Source: an uncultured Naasia sp. | GTDB taxonomy: Bacteria > Actinomycetota > Actinomycetes > Actinomycetales > Microbacteriaceae | DNA: 64,000 nt | Direction: 5' to 3' | Assembly (NCBI GenBank): GCA_913778905.1 | Contig: CAJYYA010000023.1 | Location: 62,001-126,000, forward strand | In this document: piece after piece, positions 34,401 to 41,910 of the stretch | How the letters are laid out: the number at the start of each line of letters is the position of its first letter | How positions within the stretch are numbered: the first letter of the stretch is position 1 | Position numbers and translations under genes: made by a program | The notes under the pieces: model-generated | Told to the model about the DNA's origin: nothing | The model's database searches: none | The model's input: only the letters and a program-made list of their open reading frames with translations

Positions 34401-37400
34401 GCTCGGGGCGAGATGCCGATGCGCACAAGGCCTGTCGCCGCGGCTCCCAGGCTGTCCACGACGCGATACTCGAATGAGTCCGTCCCCGCGGAGTAGTCGC
34501 CTGCCTCGAATTCGATCCAGTCCGCCCCGCTCTCGACGACGACGCCCTTGTCAGGCGTGGACTGCGGTCCGAGCAGCTGGACGGGGTCGCCGTCCGGATC
34601 GACGCCCGCGAGCGGGATCGGGATCCGCACCTTCTCGCCCGCGATGACCCTCGCCGTCACGGTGGTCGGCACAGGCGGGTTGTTGGTTCCGCCGTCCGCT
34701 TCGCGCACCGCGATCTGAACCTCCGCGGTCGACCACTGCCCGTCGGGACCGTTCACCCGGTAGGTGGCGCTGTAATCCCCCGCCTGGTCGGAGGCGAGGA
34801 AGCGGAGCTGGTTCTGCGAGGTGAACAGCAGGCCGGCGGCCTCGGGCAGGTTGGAGACGAGGGTCGGGTCGAGGGTGAGGCTCTCCCCGTCCGGTTGTTC
34901 GTCGTTGTCGAGGACGGGGATATCGATGGCCTCGCCGACGCGCACCGACACCCGGTCGGGGACGGCGATGGGGGCCTGCAGGCGCGCCGGCTGCGGGATC
35001 TGCACCACCGTGACGGACCCACGTGTCTCGGCCAACCCGTTGCTGAGGGTGTAGCCGAACGAGACGGGCTCCTGCAGCGGCTCGGCGAGCGATACGCGGA
35101 GGAGTCGCTGTTCGAGCAATTCGACCCGGATGCCGAGGGAGGCCGGAGCGTCGACCTCGGTCACGAGCAGCACGCCACCCGCCGGGTCGATGTCGGTCGC
35201 GAGCACATCGACGTCCTGGGACGCGCCCTCGCGGATGAAGGCCGTGTGGGGCACCGCGACGGGCGGACTCCCGGGGTCCGGCGGCTCCTGCACGTCGACC
35301 CGAACGGTTCCCGTCGCCGTCACCGAGCCGTCGCCGACGATGTAGTCGAGGTAGCGGGTGCCCGCCGTCGAGCTCGTGATGCGGAAGGTCCCGCCCTCGT
35401 AGTCGGGTGAGATCCTGACATCGGCCTTGTCGGGGACGTTCGTGAGCCGGATCGTCCCACTCCCTCCGCGCACGTGCACGAGAGGGTCGACGACCGTCTC
35501 CTCACCCACGTAGGCGAGCACCGCGAAGGGCTCGGCGATGATCGGGACCTCCCCGACGGCTCGCACGGTGACCGCGAGCGTACCGGGGCTGTCGGAGCGA
35601 CCGTCCGACACGACGAGCGACACCTGGGTCACACCCTGGGTCGATGCCGCCTCGGTGAAGACGACCTCTCCGCTCGGCTTGTAGGTGACGCCGTCGGGAG
35701 CCGCGGTGGACGCCCCGGTGAGGAAGAACGGGTCCCCGTCGGGGTCGTACCAGTCGCCGAGCACCTGCGCCGTCGCGCGGCCGCCTGCCGCGACCGTCGC
35801 CTTCGAGGTGCGCACCTGCACCGGCGGGGAGTTCTCGCTCTCGCTGCGAAGGGTGACGACCACGGTCGCCGACGCCGTGCCTCCGCGTCCGTCCGTCACC
35901 GTGTAGCGGAACGAGATGGGCCCCTGGGCTCCCACGGGCACGTCGAGCAGTATCTGCTGCCGGTCCCCCGTCAGCGTCAGGGTGCCGCTGTCGGCCGGGA
36001 TGGGGGTCGTCTCCGTGATGACGAGGACGTCGCCGTTGGGGTCGTAGTCGTTGAGGAGCACGGGGAGGACGTTGGAGCGCCCGGGTCTGGCGCCCAGCTC
36101 GTCGTCCACCGCGATCGGCGCCTGCGGTGTCGTCTCGTAGACGGGCGGGACGTCCTCGTCGTTCTCCTGCTCGTCCCGGGTGTTCTCGTCGCGCGACAGG
36201 AGATCGCCCCAGTTGTCGATCAGCGCGTTGCCGTCCTGCACGGCCCAGCTCGCTCCCCCGCGTGTGTCGTTGAGGAGCACACGCCGCCCGTTCGCCGCGA
36301 ACGCGAGCTGCGCGGTCGCGGCCATGTCGGTCAGGGACGTGACGACGCCGTCGCCGTCCGGATCCACGCCGGTCGCACAGCGCGACCACACGGCCCCCGA
36401 GGCCCACGCGGCCCAGCCGCAGCCGTCGCGCACCAGCGGCGCCGCGGTCGTCCCCTGCCCCGGCTCGCCGTCGGCGGCCATGAGCACCCGCGGATCGGCT
36501 CCGCCGGTCGGCACCTCCACGAGTCCCGCGTCCGAGGCGATGAGCAGCTCGTCACCGGCCCCGCGGCCGCCCTCGTCCGCCGTCGCGGAGATCTGCAGGC
36601 GAGGCTCGTCGTCCAACGCGATGACCGATGACAGGTCCACGGACCCGGCATCCTCCCGGTAGAGGGTGCGGGTCGTCGCATCCAGCAGAGCCCAGCGCCC
36701 CGAGACGGTCGTCACCTGGAACGCGTCCTCCGCGGGCGGCGGGGTGTCGCCTTCGCCGGAGACGGTCCAGGTGCGCGTCACCGCGGCGCCGGCGACGACA
36801 TCGACGAGCGACATCTCGCCGCTCGTCGGCGAGTAGACGACGAGTCGACCCGACGAATCCATCGCGGCGACCGAACCGGGTCCGAACACCAGATCGGGTC
36901 CGGTCTGCGAGTCGAACGAGTCGAGTTGAGAGCTCGGGATGATCCAGGCCTCCCCCGCCCCACCCGAGTGGATGACCGTCGTGCCGCCCGCTGCGCCGGA
37001 GTCGGTCGAGAAGACCTGGGTCCCGTCGGGCGGCACGGGAACCGTCGCCGCGATGGACGAGGTCACCGGATCGACGATGTCGAGCGTGCTGTTGCCGAGG
37101 TCGTGGACGACGACGTTCGCGCCCTGCTGCACGATCTCGAGGGTGCTCGTCGACCCGGTCACGACCGAGTCCAGCTCCCGCACCTGCGTGTTGGCGCGGC
37201 CGACCGCCTGTTCCGACCCGTTGACGACCCAGACCGCCGCGCCGTCGAGGTCGAGACGCTGGCCCCGGTACCCGTCGCTCGCGATGGCGACCGTGGACAC
37301 CACGGCGACGATGGCCACGCCCGCGACCACGGCCGAGACGCTCGCGCCCCGACGGGCGATCAGTTTCGCGAACCGGTTGGCGGCGACCTTCCGCGGCTGC

Positions 37401-37405
37401 TTCAC
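31433..37405 (-). CDS. Giant membrane-anchored surface protein with cadherin/Ig-like repeats and FN3 domains
   Basis: A 1990-aa protein. A short basic cytoplasmic start (VKQPRKVAANRFAKLIARRG) leads into one transmembrane helix at about 24-43; the rest is outside. Residues about 45-415 look like a beta-propeller (repeated strands such as LDLDGAAVWVVNGSEQAVGR). A series of roughly a dozen repeats of about 90-100 residues runs from about 428 to 1500, each with P-x-A-V-x-D...VLxND-x-D-P-D/N-G-D and a closing SF.Y.V.DG.GG. DPDG loops suggest calcium binding. About five fibronectin type III domains fill 1500-1990. No C-terminal sorting signal is present, so the N-terminal helix is the anchor. The GTG start overlaps the kinase stop by 4 bases. 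Confidence 0.9.
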   Translation of the reverse strand: MKQPRKVAANRFAKLIARRGASVSAVVAGVAIVAVVSTVAIASDGYRGQRLDLDGAAVWVVNGSEQAVGRANTQVRELDSVVTGSTSTLEIVQQGANVVVHDLGNSTLDIVDPVTSSIAATVPVPPDGTQVFSTDSGAAGGTTVIHSGGAGEAWIIPSSQLDSFDSQTGPDLVFGPGSVAAMDSSGRLVVYSPTSGEMSLVDVVAGAAVTRTWTVSGEGDTPPPAEDAFQVTTVSGRWALLDATTRTLYREDAGSVDLSSVIALDDEPRLQISATADEGGRGAGDELLIASDAGLVEVPTGGADPRVLMAADGEPGQGTTAAPLVRDGCGWAAWASGAVWSRCATGVDPDGDGVVTSLTDMAATAQLAFAANGRRVLLNDTRGGASWAVQDGNALIDNWGDLLSRDENTRDEQENDEDVPPVYETTPQAPIAVDDELGARPGRSNVLPVLLNDYDPNGDVLVITETTPIPADSGTLTLTGDRQQILLDVPVGAQGPISFRYTVTDGRGGTASATVVVTLRSESENSPPVQVRTSKATVAAGGRATAQVLGDWYDPDGDPFFLTGASTAAPDGVTYKPSGEVVFTEAASTQGVTQVSLVVSDGRSDSPGTLAVTVRAVGEVPIIAEPFAVLAYVGEETVVDPLVHVRGGSGTIRLTNVPDKADVRISPDYEGGTFRITSSTAGTRYLDYIVGDGSVTATGTVRVDVQEPPDPGSPPVAVPHTAFIREGASQDVDVLATDIDPAGGVLLVTEVDAPASLGIRVELLEQRLLRVSLAEPLQEPVSFGYTLSNGLAETRGSVTVVQIPQPARLQAPIAVPDRVSVRVGEAIDIPVLDNDEQPDGESLTLDPTLVSNLPEAAGLLFTSQNQLRFLASDQAGDYSATYRVNGPDGQWSTAEVQIAVREADGGTNNPPVPTTVTARVIAGEKVRIPIPLAGVDPDGDPVQLLGPQSTPDKGVVVESGADWIEFEAGDYSAGTDSFEYRVVDSLGAAATGLVRIGISPRASGARNPVAVPDEVTVRPGTSVAVQVLANDSDPDGEELSLSSVEPTGAATASVDGTLVRVEAPAEAGRFGFIYSIANGRGGTASSFLTVVVDPEAPLTRPIADDTVLGLSDILGRTSIDVDVLRQVFFAEGSSRDLPLEVLPGWSDIASVTDGGLVRVQIGDTSRVIPFAVRHPEDPSIVAYAFIKVPGLDDALPQLRKGLPRLSVVSGETLSIDLADYVVAVGARGVRLTDPGLVRATHADGTPLVVDSDTLSYRSEDQYFGPASISFEVTDGTSAADPNGRRATLVLPITVLPRENQPPVFQGAVLDLEPGTERVVDLTRLTDYPYPDDVGELSYSFAGAVPSGFSLSIQGDRLSVRADPTTPKGTTASVIVTVRDATTAGDAGRIQLTTVASTRPLAVAAADSGVARRGGTSTIDVLANDQATNPFPDQPLRVNAVRGIDASQLPAGLAITPSADRSTLQVTASASVEPRDVTLQYQVVDATEDPDRAVWGTVTVSVQDRPDPVTGLQAVSFGDRRVTVGFTPGAFNNSAITGFQVTAYDASGTAVGSSLCASTSCDVRTPGNGPDNRIRVGVVAVNQIGNSDETRLADAVWSDVVPEAPAELDARPLDHGLRVYWRKPADSGGSPITSYAVSVGGFTGTRFVNRADPAGTQYSLDVTNPAIGNGGAVDYTVSARNDTYGSVGVWNEARSTATPAGAPGLVGSPGAAITQGDATGSVTVSWDGVFDGNGAGIQQFFAARYQDVPPSCTADGVGGFSPSVSVPAPSDSFRHMGGATSTTFAVNANEVNRFVVFAYNGQGCTSSGQLEATTRQTPGTPDTPEVSGPRDDGEGRYQFRFDGARFTSGGGGPVATEFRYSVDGGGATAIRPGDTLSLGFGASRTVQVEVCETWSGGTQLCSTRSGATGGLTPVDTVPTGLRFDAALRTWSWTALPTGAYSAVEYSCDAGSTWLPGGATPGTCAAPDGGPFQVRVTVGGSSYLSPLYQARN

Positions 37406-38823
37406 GCGCTCGCGCACCTCTCCGGGCTGGGCACTCCCGGGCGCCCGTCGCGCAGAACGGTCACGGTGATGCACACGCCGTCGGCATCCGGGCGGTCGAC
37501 CGTGAAGGTGGTGCCGCGCTGGACGCTGGTGCCGCCGTCGTCCGTGCGGATGCGATAGCTCTCCGACCCCGTTCCGCCGACGGCGTCCCAGGTGAAGCGG
37601 ATCGTCGCGCCCGACACCTCGGATCGGATGTCCGACACCGTGGGGATCTGATCGTCGCCCGCGCGGATGAGCGCCAGTGCGGAGGTCGCGCCGATGGCGA
37701 TCACGAGGACGGAGGCGACGACGACGATCCACGCGACGCGGTTCGTCGACTTCGCATCGGCCTGAGCCACGAGAGACCCCACGCCCGCCGATCCGCTCCG
37801 CGCCCCGCGCGCAGCCGCGTCACCGCGCTGACCGCCGGTCGTCTCGGCCACGCGCGAGCGACGACGGCGTCGATCGCGATTCGGGACCGGGCTGGGGATC
37901 GCACGGATCCGCGTCTTGTCCTCGAGGTCGCCCACCGTGGAGAGCGCCCAGTCGTCCATGACGACTTCGAGCGGTGTCTGCGGCAGACCCAGCTCGCTCT
38001 CGATCGACTGCAGCTCGCGGATCAGCTCGAGCATGCTCGCCGGACGCTGGGCCGGCTTCTTGGACATGGCTCGCCGCAGGACCTGTTCGAGCTGCGGTGG
38101 GACGTCGTCGCGCCCGAGCGGTTGCGGCACCGCCCGGTTGATCCGCGAGATGAGGTCGACCGACTTGTTCTCGCCGCCCGCGATCTCGAACGGCGACCGA
38201 CCGGCGAGCAGGCTGTAGACGGTCGCCGCCATGCTCCAGACCTCGCTGGCCACGGTGCCTGCCGTCTCGTCCATCAGCACCTCGGGCGCCGACCACGGAA
38301 TCGACAGACCGATCGACTCGGTGCGCTCCGATTCCGAGAGGGTCGCCGCGATGCCGAAGTCGGAGAGGACCGGGTGGCCGTAGGCCGTGGTCAGGATGTT
38401 CGACGGCTTGATGTCGCGGTGCAGGACGCCGGCGCGATGCGCGGTCTCGACTGCGCTGGCGATGCGGATCGCGATCCGCAGCACCTCGGGGACCGGCACG
38501 CGCTCCCGCCGGTAGCGCTCGGTGAGCGTCGAGGAGCAGTACTCCATGACCAGGTAGGGACGGCCGTCGCTGGACACGCTCGCCTCGTAGACGGTCAGGA
38601 TCGAGGGGTGGGTCGACAGCTGGGCCATGAGGTTGGCCTCGGCCTGGAACATCTGGCGGACGTGGTCGTTGACGACCTCGGCCAGCATGACCTTCACGGC
38701 GACCTGTCGGCGAGGCATGTTCTGCTCGTACAGGAACACATCGGCGAACCCGCCGGAACCCAACGCACGGACGTAGCTGAAACCGGCGAGGTTCGGAGGG
38801 GTCGACGGCAATCGGCGTGCCAT
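37402..38823 (-). CDS. Transmembrane Ser/Thr protein kinase with FN3-like extracellular domain
   Basis: Hanks-type kinase of 473 aa. The catalytic domain (about residues 15-280) has the glycine loop ALGSGGFADVFLYEQ, VAVKVM lysine, HRDIKPSN, DFGIA and a Pro-Trp-Ser-Ala-Pro-Glu substrate loop. A basic linker (RDRRRRRSR) leads to one transmembrane helix at about 362-384. A compact extracellular domain of about 85 residues (IPTVSDIRSEVSGATIRFTW onward) has a fibronectin-III-like pattern and two cysteines. AAGGAGG lies 5 bases before the ATG at 38823; an in-frame GTG two codons upstream is less well placed. The gene overlaps the giant-protein gene by 4 bases, linking sensor kinase and surface protein. 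Confidence 0.94.
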   Translation of the reverse strand: MARRLPSTPPNLAGFSYVRALGSGGFADVFLYEQNMPRRQVAVKVMLAEVVNDHVRQMFQAEANLMAQLSTHPSILTVYEASVSSDGRPYLVMEYCSSTLTERYRRERVPVPEVLRIAIRIASAVETAHRAGVLHRDIKPSNILTTAYGHPVLSDFGIAATLSESERTESIGLSIPWSAPEVLMDETAGTVASEVWSMAATVYSLLAGRSPFEIAGGENKSVDLISRINRAVPQPLGRDDVPPQLEQVLRRAMSKKPAQRPASMLELIRELQSIESELGLPQTPLEVVMDDWALSTVGDLEDKTRIRAIPSPVPNRDRRRRRSRVAETTGGQRGDAAARGARSGSAGVGSLVAQADAKSTNRVAWIVVVASVLVIAIGATSALALIRAGDDQIPTVSDIRSEVSGATIRFTWDAVGGTGSESYRIRTDDGGTSVQRGTTFTVDRPDADGVCITVTVLRDGRPGVPSPERCASA

Positions 38824-38892
38824 GGACACCTCCTTGCACAGCGGATGCTCGGACGCCTGGCGGGCGCGCTCGACGGGGGAAGACGAACCCCG

Positions 38893-38898
38893 AGTCTA
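38893..38898 (-). promoter_or_regulatory. Candidate promoter of the kinase-giant-MoxR operon
   Basis: TAGACT on the minus strand follows a run of Ts, about 70 bases upstream of the kinase ATG, in the 157-base gap after the PP2C gene. It would give a leader of about 63 bases carrying the strong AAGGAGG site. Inferred. Confidence 0.4.
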
Positions 38899-38954
38899 AA
38901 AGACGGGGGCGCGCCACCCTCCGTCTGGGTGTCGAGCCGCCCCGAATGCAGCAC

Positions 38955-38968
38955 CCCCCAATAGGGGG
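38955..38968 (-). terminator. Short GC hairpin after the PP2C gene
   Basis: CCCCC-AATA-GGGGG lies 12 bases beyond the PP2C stop codon, with no U-tract. It could attenuate read-through from the FHA-PP2C pair into the kinase gene. Confidence 0.35.
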
Positions 38969-38980
38969 CAGACCGGCTGG

Positions 38981-39820
38981 TCAGGAGTGGCGGCCCGTGC
39001 CCCGCCTCGGCACCGTCTGGTCGAGATCGAACTCGCTGCTGGTCGAGATCACGTCCACCACGATGACCGTGATGTTGTCCCGTCCGCCGCGGTGGAGAGC
39101 CGAATCGAGCATTGTCGCAGCGGTGTCGTGCGCACTCTTCCCCTCCCCCATCGCCGAGCGGATGTCGTCGTCCGACAACTCCTTGGTGAGGCCGTCGGAG
39201 CAGATGAGGAGCCGCAGCCCCTCGCTGACCGGGATCATCCACAGATCCGGCGAGGGACTGTCGTTGAAGCCGATCGCGCGCGTGATGACGTTGCTGTCGG
39301 GGTGGTGCTCGGCCTGCTCCTTGGAGATCGCGCCGGCGTCGACGAGCTCCTGGACCACGGAGTGGTCGACCGTGACCTGCTCGAACAGGCGGCCCCGAAG
39401 CTGATAGACGCGTGAGTCGCCGATGTTGAAGACGGCCCAATAGGGGTCGGACCCGACGAGCGTGAGGGCAGCCCCGGTCACGGTCGTCCCCGTACCGAGC
39501 GACGTGCGGTGGGAGACCTGCTCGACGTCGCTCGAGGCGGCCGCGAGAGCGTGCTCGACGACATCGAGGTCGATGAAGTCGGTCTCGATGACCTCGGCCA
39601 GCCGCATGACGACGGCGGCGCTCGCGAGATCCCCCGCCGAGTGCCCGCCCATGCCGTCGGCTACCGCGAAAACGGGATTGCAGGCGACGAAGCTGTCCTC
39701 GTTGACGGCGCGTTTGCGACCGACGTCGCTGAGAGCCGCCCACGAGAGGGTGACTTCGAGATCGGGGCGCCGCGGCACCGTCACGGTGTGACGGTGAGTG
39801 CTGCGGCCGATCTGGGTCAC
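38981..39820 (-). CDS. PP2C-family Ser/Thr protein phosphatase
   Basis: Metal-dependent (PPM) phosphatase of 279 aa, cytoplasmic, likely to reverse phosphorylation by the kinase encoded next. Motifs in order are RKRAVNEDSF (Asp/Glu metal ligands), VFAVADGMGGHSAGDLAS, GTGTTVTGAAL, VFNIGDSRVYQLRG, LLICSDGLTKELSD and GRDNITVIVVD. A short C-terminal tail contains DLDQTVPRR, with Thr269 in a setting like the DDTIV sites of the adjacent FHA protein. The start is GTG at 39820 with AGGACC nearby. The FHA gene ends 63 bases upstream; the kinase follows 157 bases downstream. Confidence 0.94.
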   Translation of the reverse strand: MTQIGRSTHRHTVTVPRRPDLEVTLSWAALSDVGRKRAVNEDSFVACNPVFAVADGMGGHSAGDLASAAVVMRLAEVIETDFIDLDVVEHALAAASSDVEQVSHRTSLGTGTTVTGAALTLVGSDPYWAVFNIGDSRVYQLRGRLFEQVTVDHSVVQELVDAGAISKEQAEHHPDSNVITRAIGFNDSPSPDLWMIPVSEGLRLLICSDGLTKELSDDDIRSAMGEGKSAHDTAATMLDSALHRGGRDNITVIVVDVISTSSEFDLDQTVPRRGTGRHS

Positions 39821-39883
39821 GCGGGTCCTGGCCTGTCCTTGTCTGATTCCGGGCCGGGCCCGAGTGCTGGGTCGAGGAGGACG

Positions 39884-41176
39884 TCAGCTGACCGGCAAGA
39901 TCTCGATCACGACACCGTCGCCGATGTCGACCAGTGTCCCCGGCGCGACGACGAGCGATTCCCCCTGTCGCAACTTTACGTGCGACTGCCCGGGTTGCGC
40001 GACGAAGGTGCCGTTGGTGGTCCGCATGTCGGTGACCACCACCCTGTCCCCCTCCTGGCGCAGCTCGATGTGCGTGCCGCTGATCTCGCGGGACGGGGAG
40101 GCGACCTTGAGGAGCCGCGGCACGGTCCCGGTCACGATGCGCGGGCTGCGCGGCTTGCGCCCGATGTAGACGGGGGTGTCCAGACGGTATGCCGCCCCGT
40201 CTCCGACCCGGAAGCCGTGATGCCGGGCGGTCGGGCCGCCCGAGCGGAACCGGGGATCGAGTTCCAGCCGGCCCGGCGACCAGGCGGCCATGGCCGGGGC
40301 GTCGGCGCGATGCCGCTGACGACTCGTGACGATCGTGTCGTCGATGTCGCCACCCGCGCGGTCGACGGACGACGCGAGCTGCTCGGCACGCGTCGCGCGG
40401 CCCAGCAGAGACCAGTTCCCTCCGCCGGGAGGAACGATCGTGTCGTCGGAGGCGCCCTCGCCTCCGATGGGCGAGGAGCCTCTGGTGGCGTCGGTTCCCG
40501 GCATGGCGGGGATGACCGGGATCGGGGTCGTGATGGGCTTCGCCAGGGCGTCCGGAGCCGCCGCGAGCTTCTGCACCGGGATCGATCCGGTGACGGGGCG
40601 CGGAGTGCGTGGCTCGGTGGCCGCAGCCCCGCGGGGGCGGAAGAGTCCCGGTGCGGGATTCGCCCGTTCGACACGAGCGGTCTCCGTGTCGCTCGCCCAG
40701 GCGAGCCAGGGCGCGCGGATGAGCCCGCTCTGCAGCGGGAGGTCCGAGGAGGCCGCCTCGGTCACGGCACCGGCGGGGCGTTCCGCGGATCCGAGGGAGC
40801 CGCCCAGGGCACCGGCGAACTCGGCGAGGTACCAGGGCTGCATGCCGCGCGAGTCGATCCGCCGCTGCCCCTGCGCGGTCTGGATGTCGACCCGAGCCGC
40901 GCCGCGCACGACGACCGTCACCGGGTCGCCGAGCACGACGACCGCGAAGGTGTCGACCGCGTCGGGGCCGCGCGTGGGAATGGAGGCGACGACGGATTCG
41001 ACGGTGGCGTCGCTCGCCGTCGCGAGGCGCCACAGCTCGGCGACCACCGGAGCGGGGGTCGCCGTCTCGAAGCCGGCGAGCACGCGACCCGCGGCGAAGA
41101 ACACCCAGTTGAGTGCACCTCCCACCTCGGCGGCGAGCGGGGAATAGAAGGCGGTGGCGGTCGTCACAGCGCGCAT
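39884..41176 (-). CDS. FHA-domain protein with internal DDTIV threonine motifs
   Basis: A 430-aa cytoplasmic protein. The N-terminal about 150 residues form a folded domain I do not recognise (FYSPLAAEVGGALNWVFFAA onward, then VVVLGDPVTVVVRGAARVDI). A low-complexity Pro/Ala linker contains two near-identical sites, DDTIV at Thr246 and Thr281. The C-terminal FHA domain (about 335-430) has YIGRKP, SREISGTHIELRQEG (phospho-Thr-binding Ser and His) and TTNGTFV. This resembles FHA adaptors that are phosphorylated on threonines and then bind their own or other FHA domains. GGAGGG precedes the ATG at 41176; a longer in-frame start at 41362 has no such site. It is the first gene of the cluster. Confidence 0.88.
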   Translation of the reverse strand: MRAVTTATAFYSPLAAEVGGALNWVFFAAGRVLAGFETATPAPVVAELWRLATASDATVESVVASIPTRGPDAVDTFAVVVLGDPVTVVVRGAARVDIQTAQGQRRIDSRGMQPWYLAEFAGALGGSLGSAERPAGAVTEAASSDLPLQSGLIRAPWLAWASDTETARVERANPAPGLFRPRGAAATEPRTPRPVTGSIPVQKLAAAPDALAKPITTPIPVIPAMPGTDATRGSSPIGGEGASDDTIVPPGGGNWSLLGRATRAEQLASSVDRAGGDIDDTIVTSRQRHRADAPAMAAWSPGRLELDPRFRSGGPTARHHGFRVGDGAAYRLDTPVYIGRKPRSPRIVTGTVPRLLKVASPSREISGTHIELRQEGDRVVVTDMRTTNGTFVAQPGQSHVKLRQGESLVVAPGTLVDIGDGVVIEILPVS

Positions 41177-41230
41177 CGTCCCTCCTGCAGCCTCCACGCC
41201 CGGATGGCGACTCCCGGCGTGATCCCTGCG

Positions 41231-41236
41231 AGTGTA
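41231..41236 (-). promoter_or_regulatory. Candidate promoter of the FHA-PP2C genes
   Basis: TACACT on the minus strand would place the transcript start about 48 bases before the ATG at 41176, leaving a leader with the GGAGGG site. Inferred from the hexamer only. Confidence 0.4.
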
Positions 41237-41374
41237 ATCGTCAGGGCCGACGGGGCCCGGGGGCACGCGGTGGCATCGACGGACCCGCGGATCATCGAGT
41301 CGCGCGCGCCCGAGCACCGGACCCGCAGGACGGTCGATCTCGTCATCGCGGCACGGCAGCATCGACGGAATCGC

Positions 41375-41403
41375 TTGCAGGGCGCGGTCCCCACTGTCAC
41401 AAT
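41375..41403 (+). promoter_or_regulatory. Promoter of the Lrp-aminotransferase operon
   Basis: TTGCAG (41375-41380) and CACAAT (41398-41403) are separated by 17 bases, a good sigma-70-type pair. The -10 ends 6 bases before the ATG at 41410, so the mRNA is probably leaderless. Confidence 0.6.
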
Positions 41404-41409
41404 CGCCGG

Positions 41410-41910
41410 ATGACGGACCCGCTCGGGAACTCTGCGACGACCCGCCTCGGCGCGGCGCGCCCCCTCGTCCTCGACGCGGTCGCCAAGCGGATCATCGAAC
41501 AGCTGCAGATCGACGGTCGCCGCTCGTACGCCGACATCGGCAAGGCCGTCGGCCTCAGCGAGGCCGCCGTCCGACAGCGAGTGCAGCGCCTCACCGACTC
41601 GGGCGTCATGCAGATCGTCGCGGTGACCGATCCGATGCAGCTGGGCTTCCACCGCCAAGCCATGATCGGCATCCGCGCGAGCGGCGACACCCGAGTGGTC
41701 GCCGAAGCCGTCGCCGAGCTCGAGGAGGTTGACTACGTCGTCCTCACCGCGGGGAGTTTCGACATCCTCGCCGAGGTCGTCTGCGAGAACGACGACGAGC
41801 TCATCGCCCTGCTCAACTCCCGCATCCGCACGCTCGAGGGCGTCGCCTCGACCGAGACCTTCGTCTATCTGAAGCTGGCCAAACAGCTCTACAACTGGGG
41901 AACACGATGA
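41410..41910 (+). CDS. Lrp/AsnC-family transcriptional regulator
   Basis: A 166-aa DNA-binding regulator. The N-terminal AsnC-type helix-turn-helix at about residues 22-70 reads AKRIIEQLQIDGRRSYADIG then KAVGLSEAAVRQRVQRL. The C-terminal RAM (ligand-binding) domain covers about 80-155 (VDYVVLTAGSFDILAEVVCE). Such regulators sense amino acids and often control the adjacent gene. The reading frame overlaps the aminotransferase start by 4 bases (ATGA), so the two are made together and the aminotransferase is the likely target. The start is supported by a promoter whose -10 ends 6 bases upstream. Confidence 0.93.
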   Translation: MTDPLGNSATTRLGAARPLVLDAVAKRIIEQLQIDGRRSYADIGKAVGLSEAAVRQRVQRLTDSGVMQIVAVTDPMQLGFHRQAMIGIRASGDTRVVAEAVAELEEVDYVVLTAGSFDILAEVVCENDDELIALLNSRIRTLEGVASTETFVYLKLAKQLYNWGTR

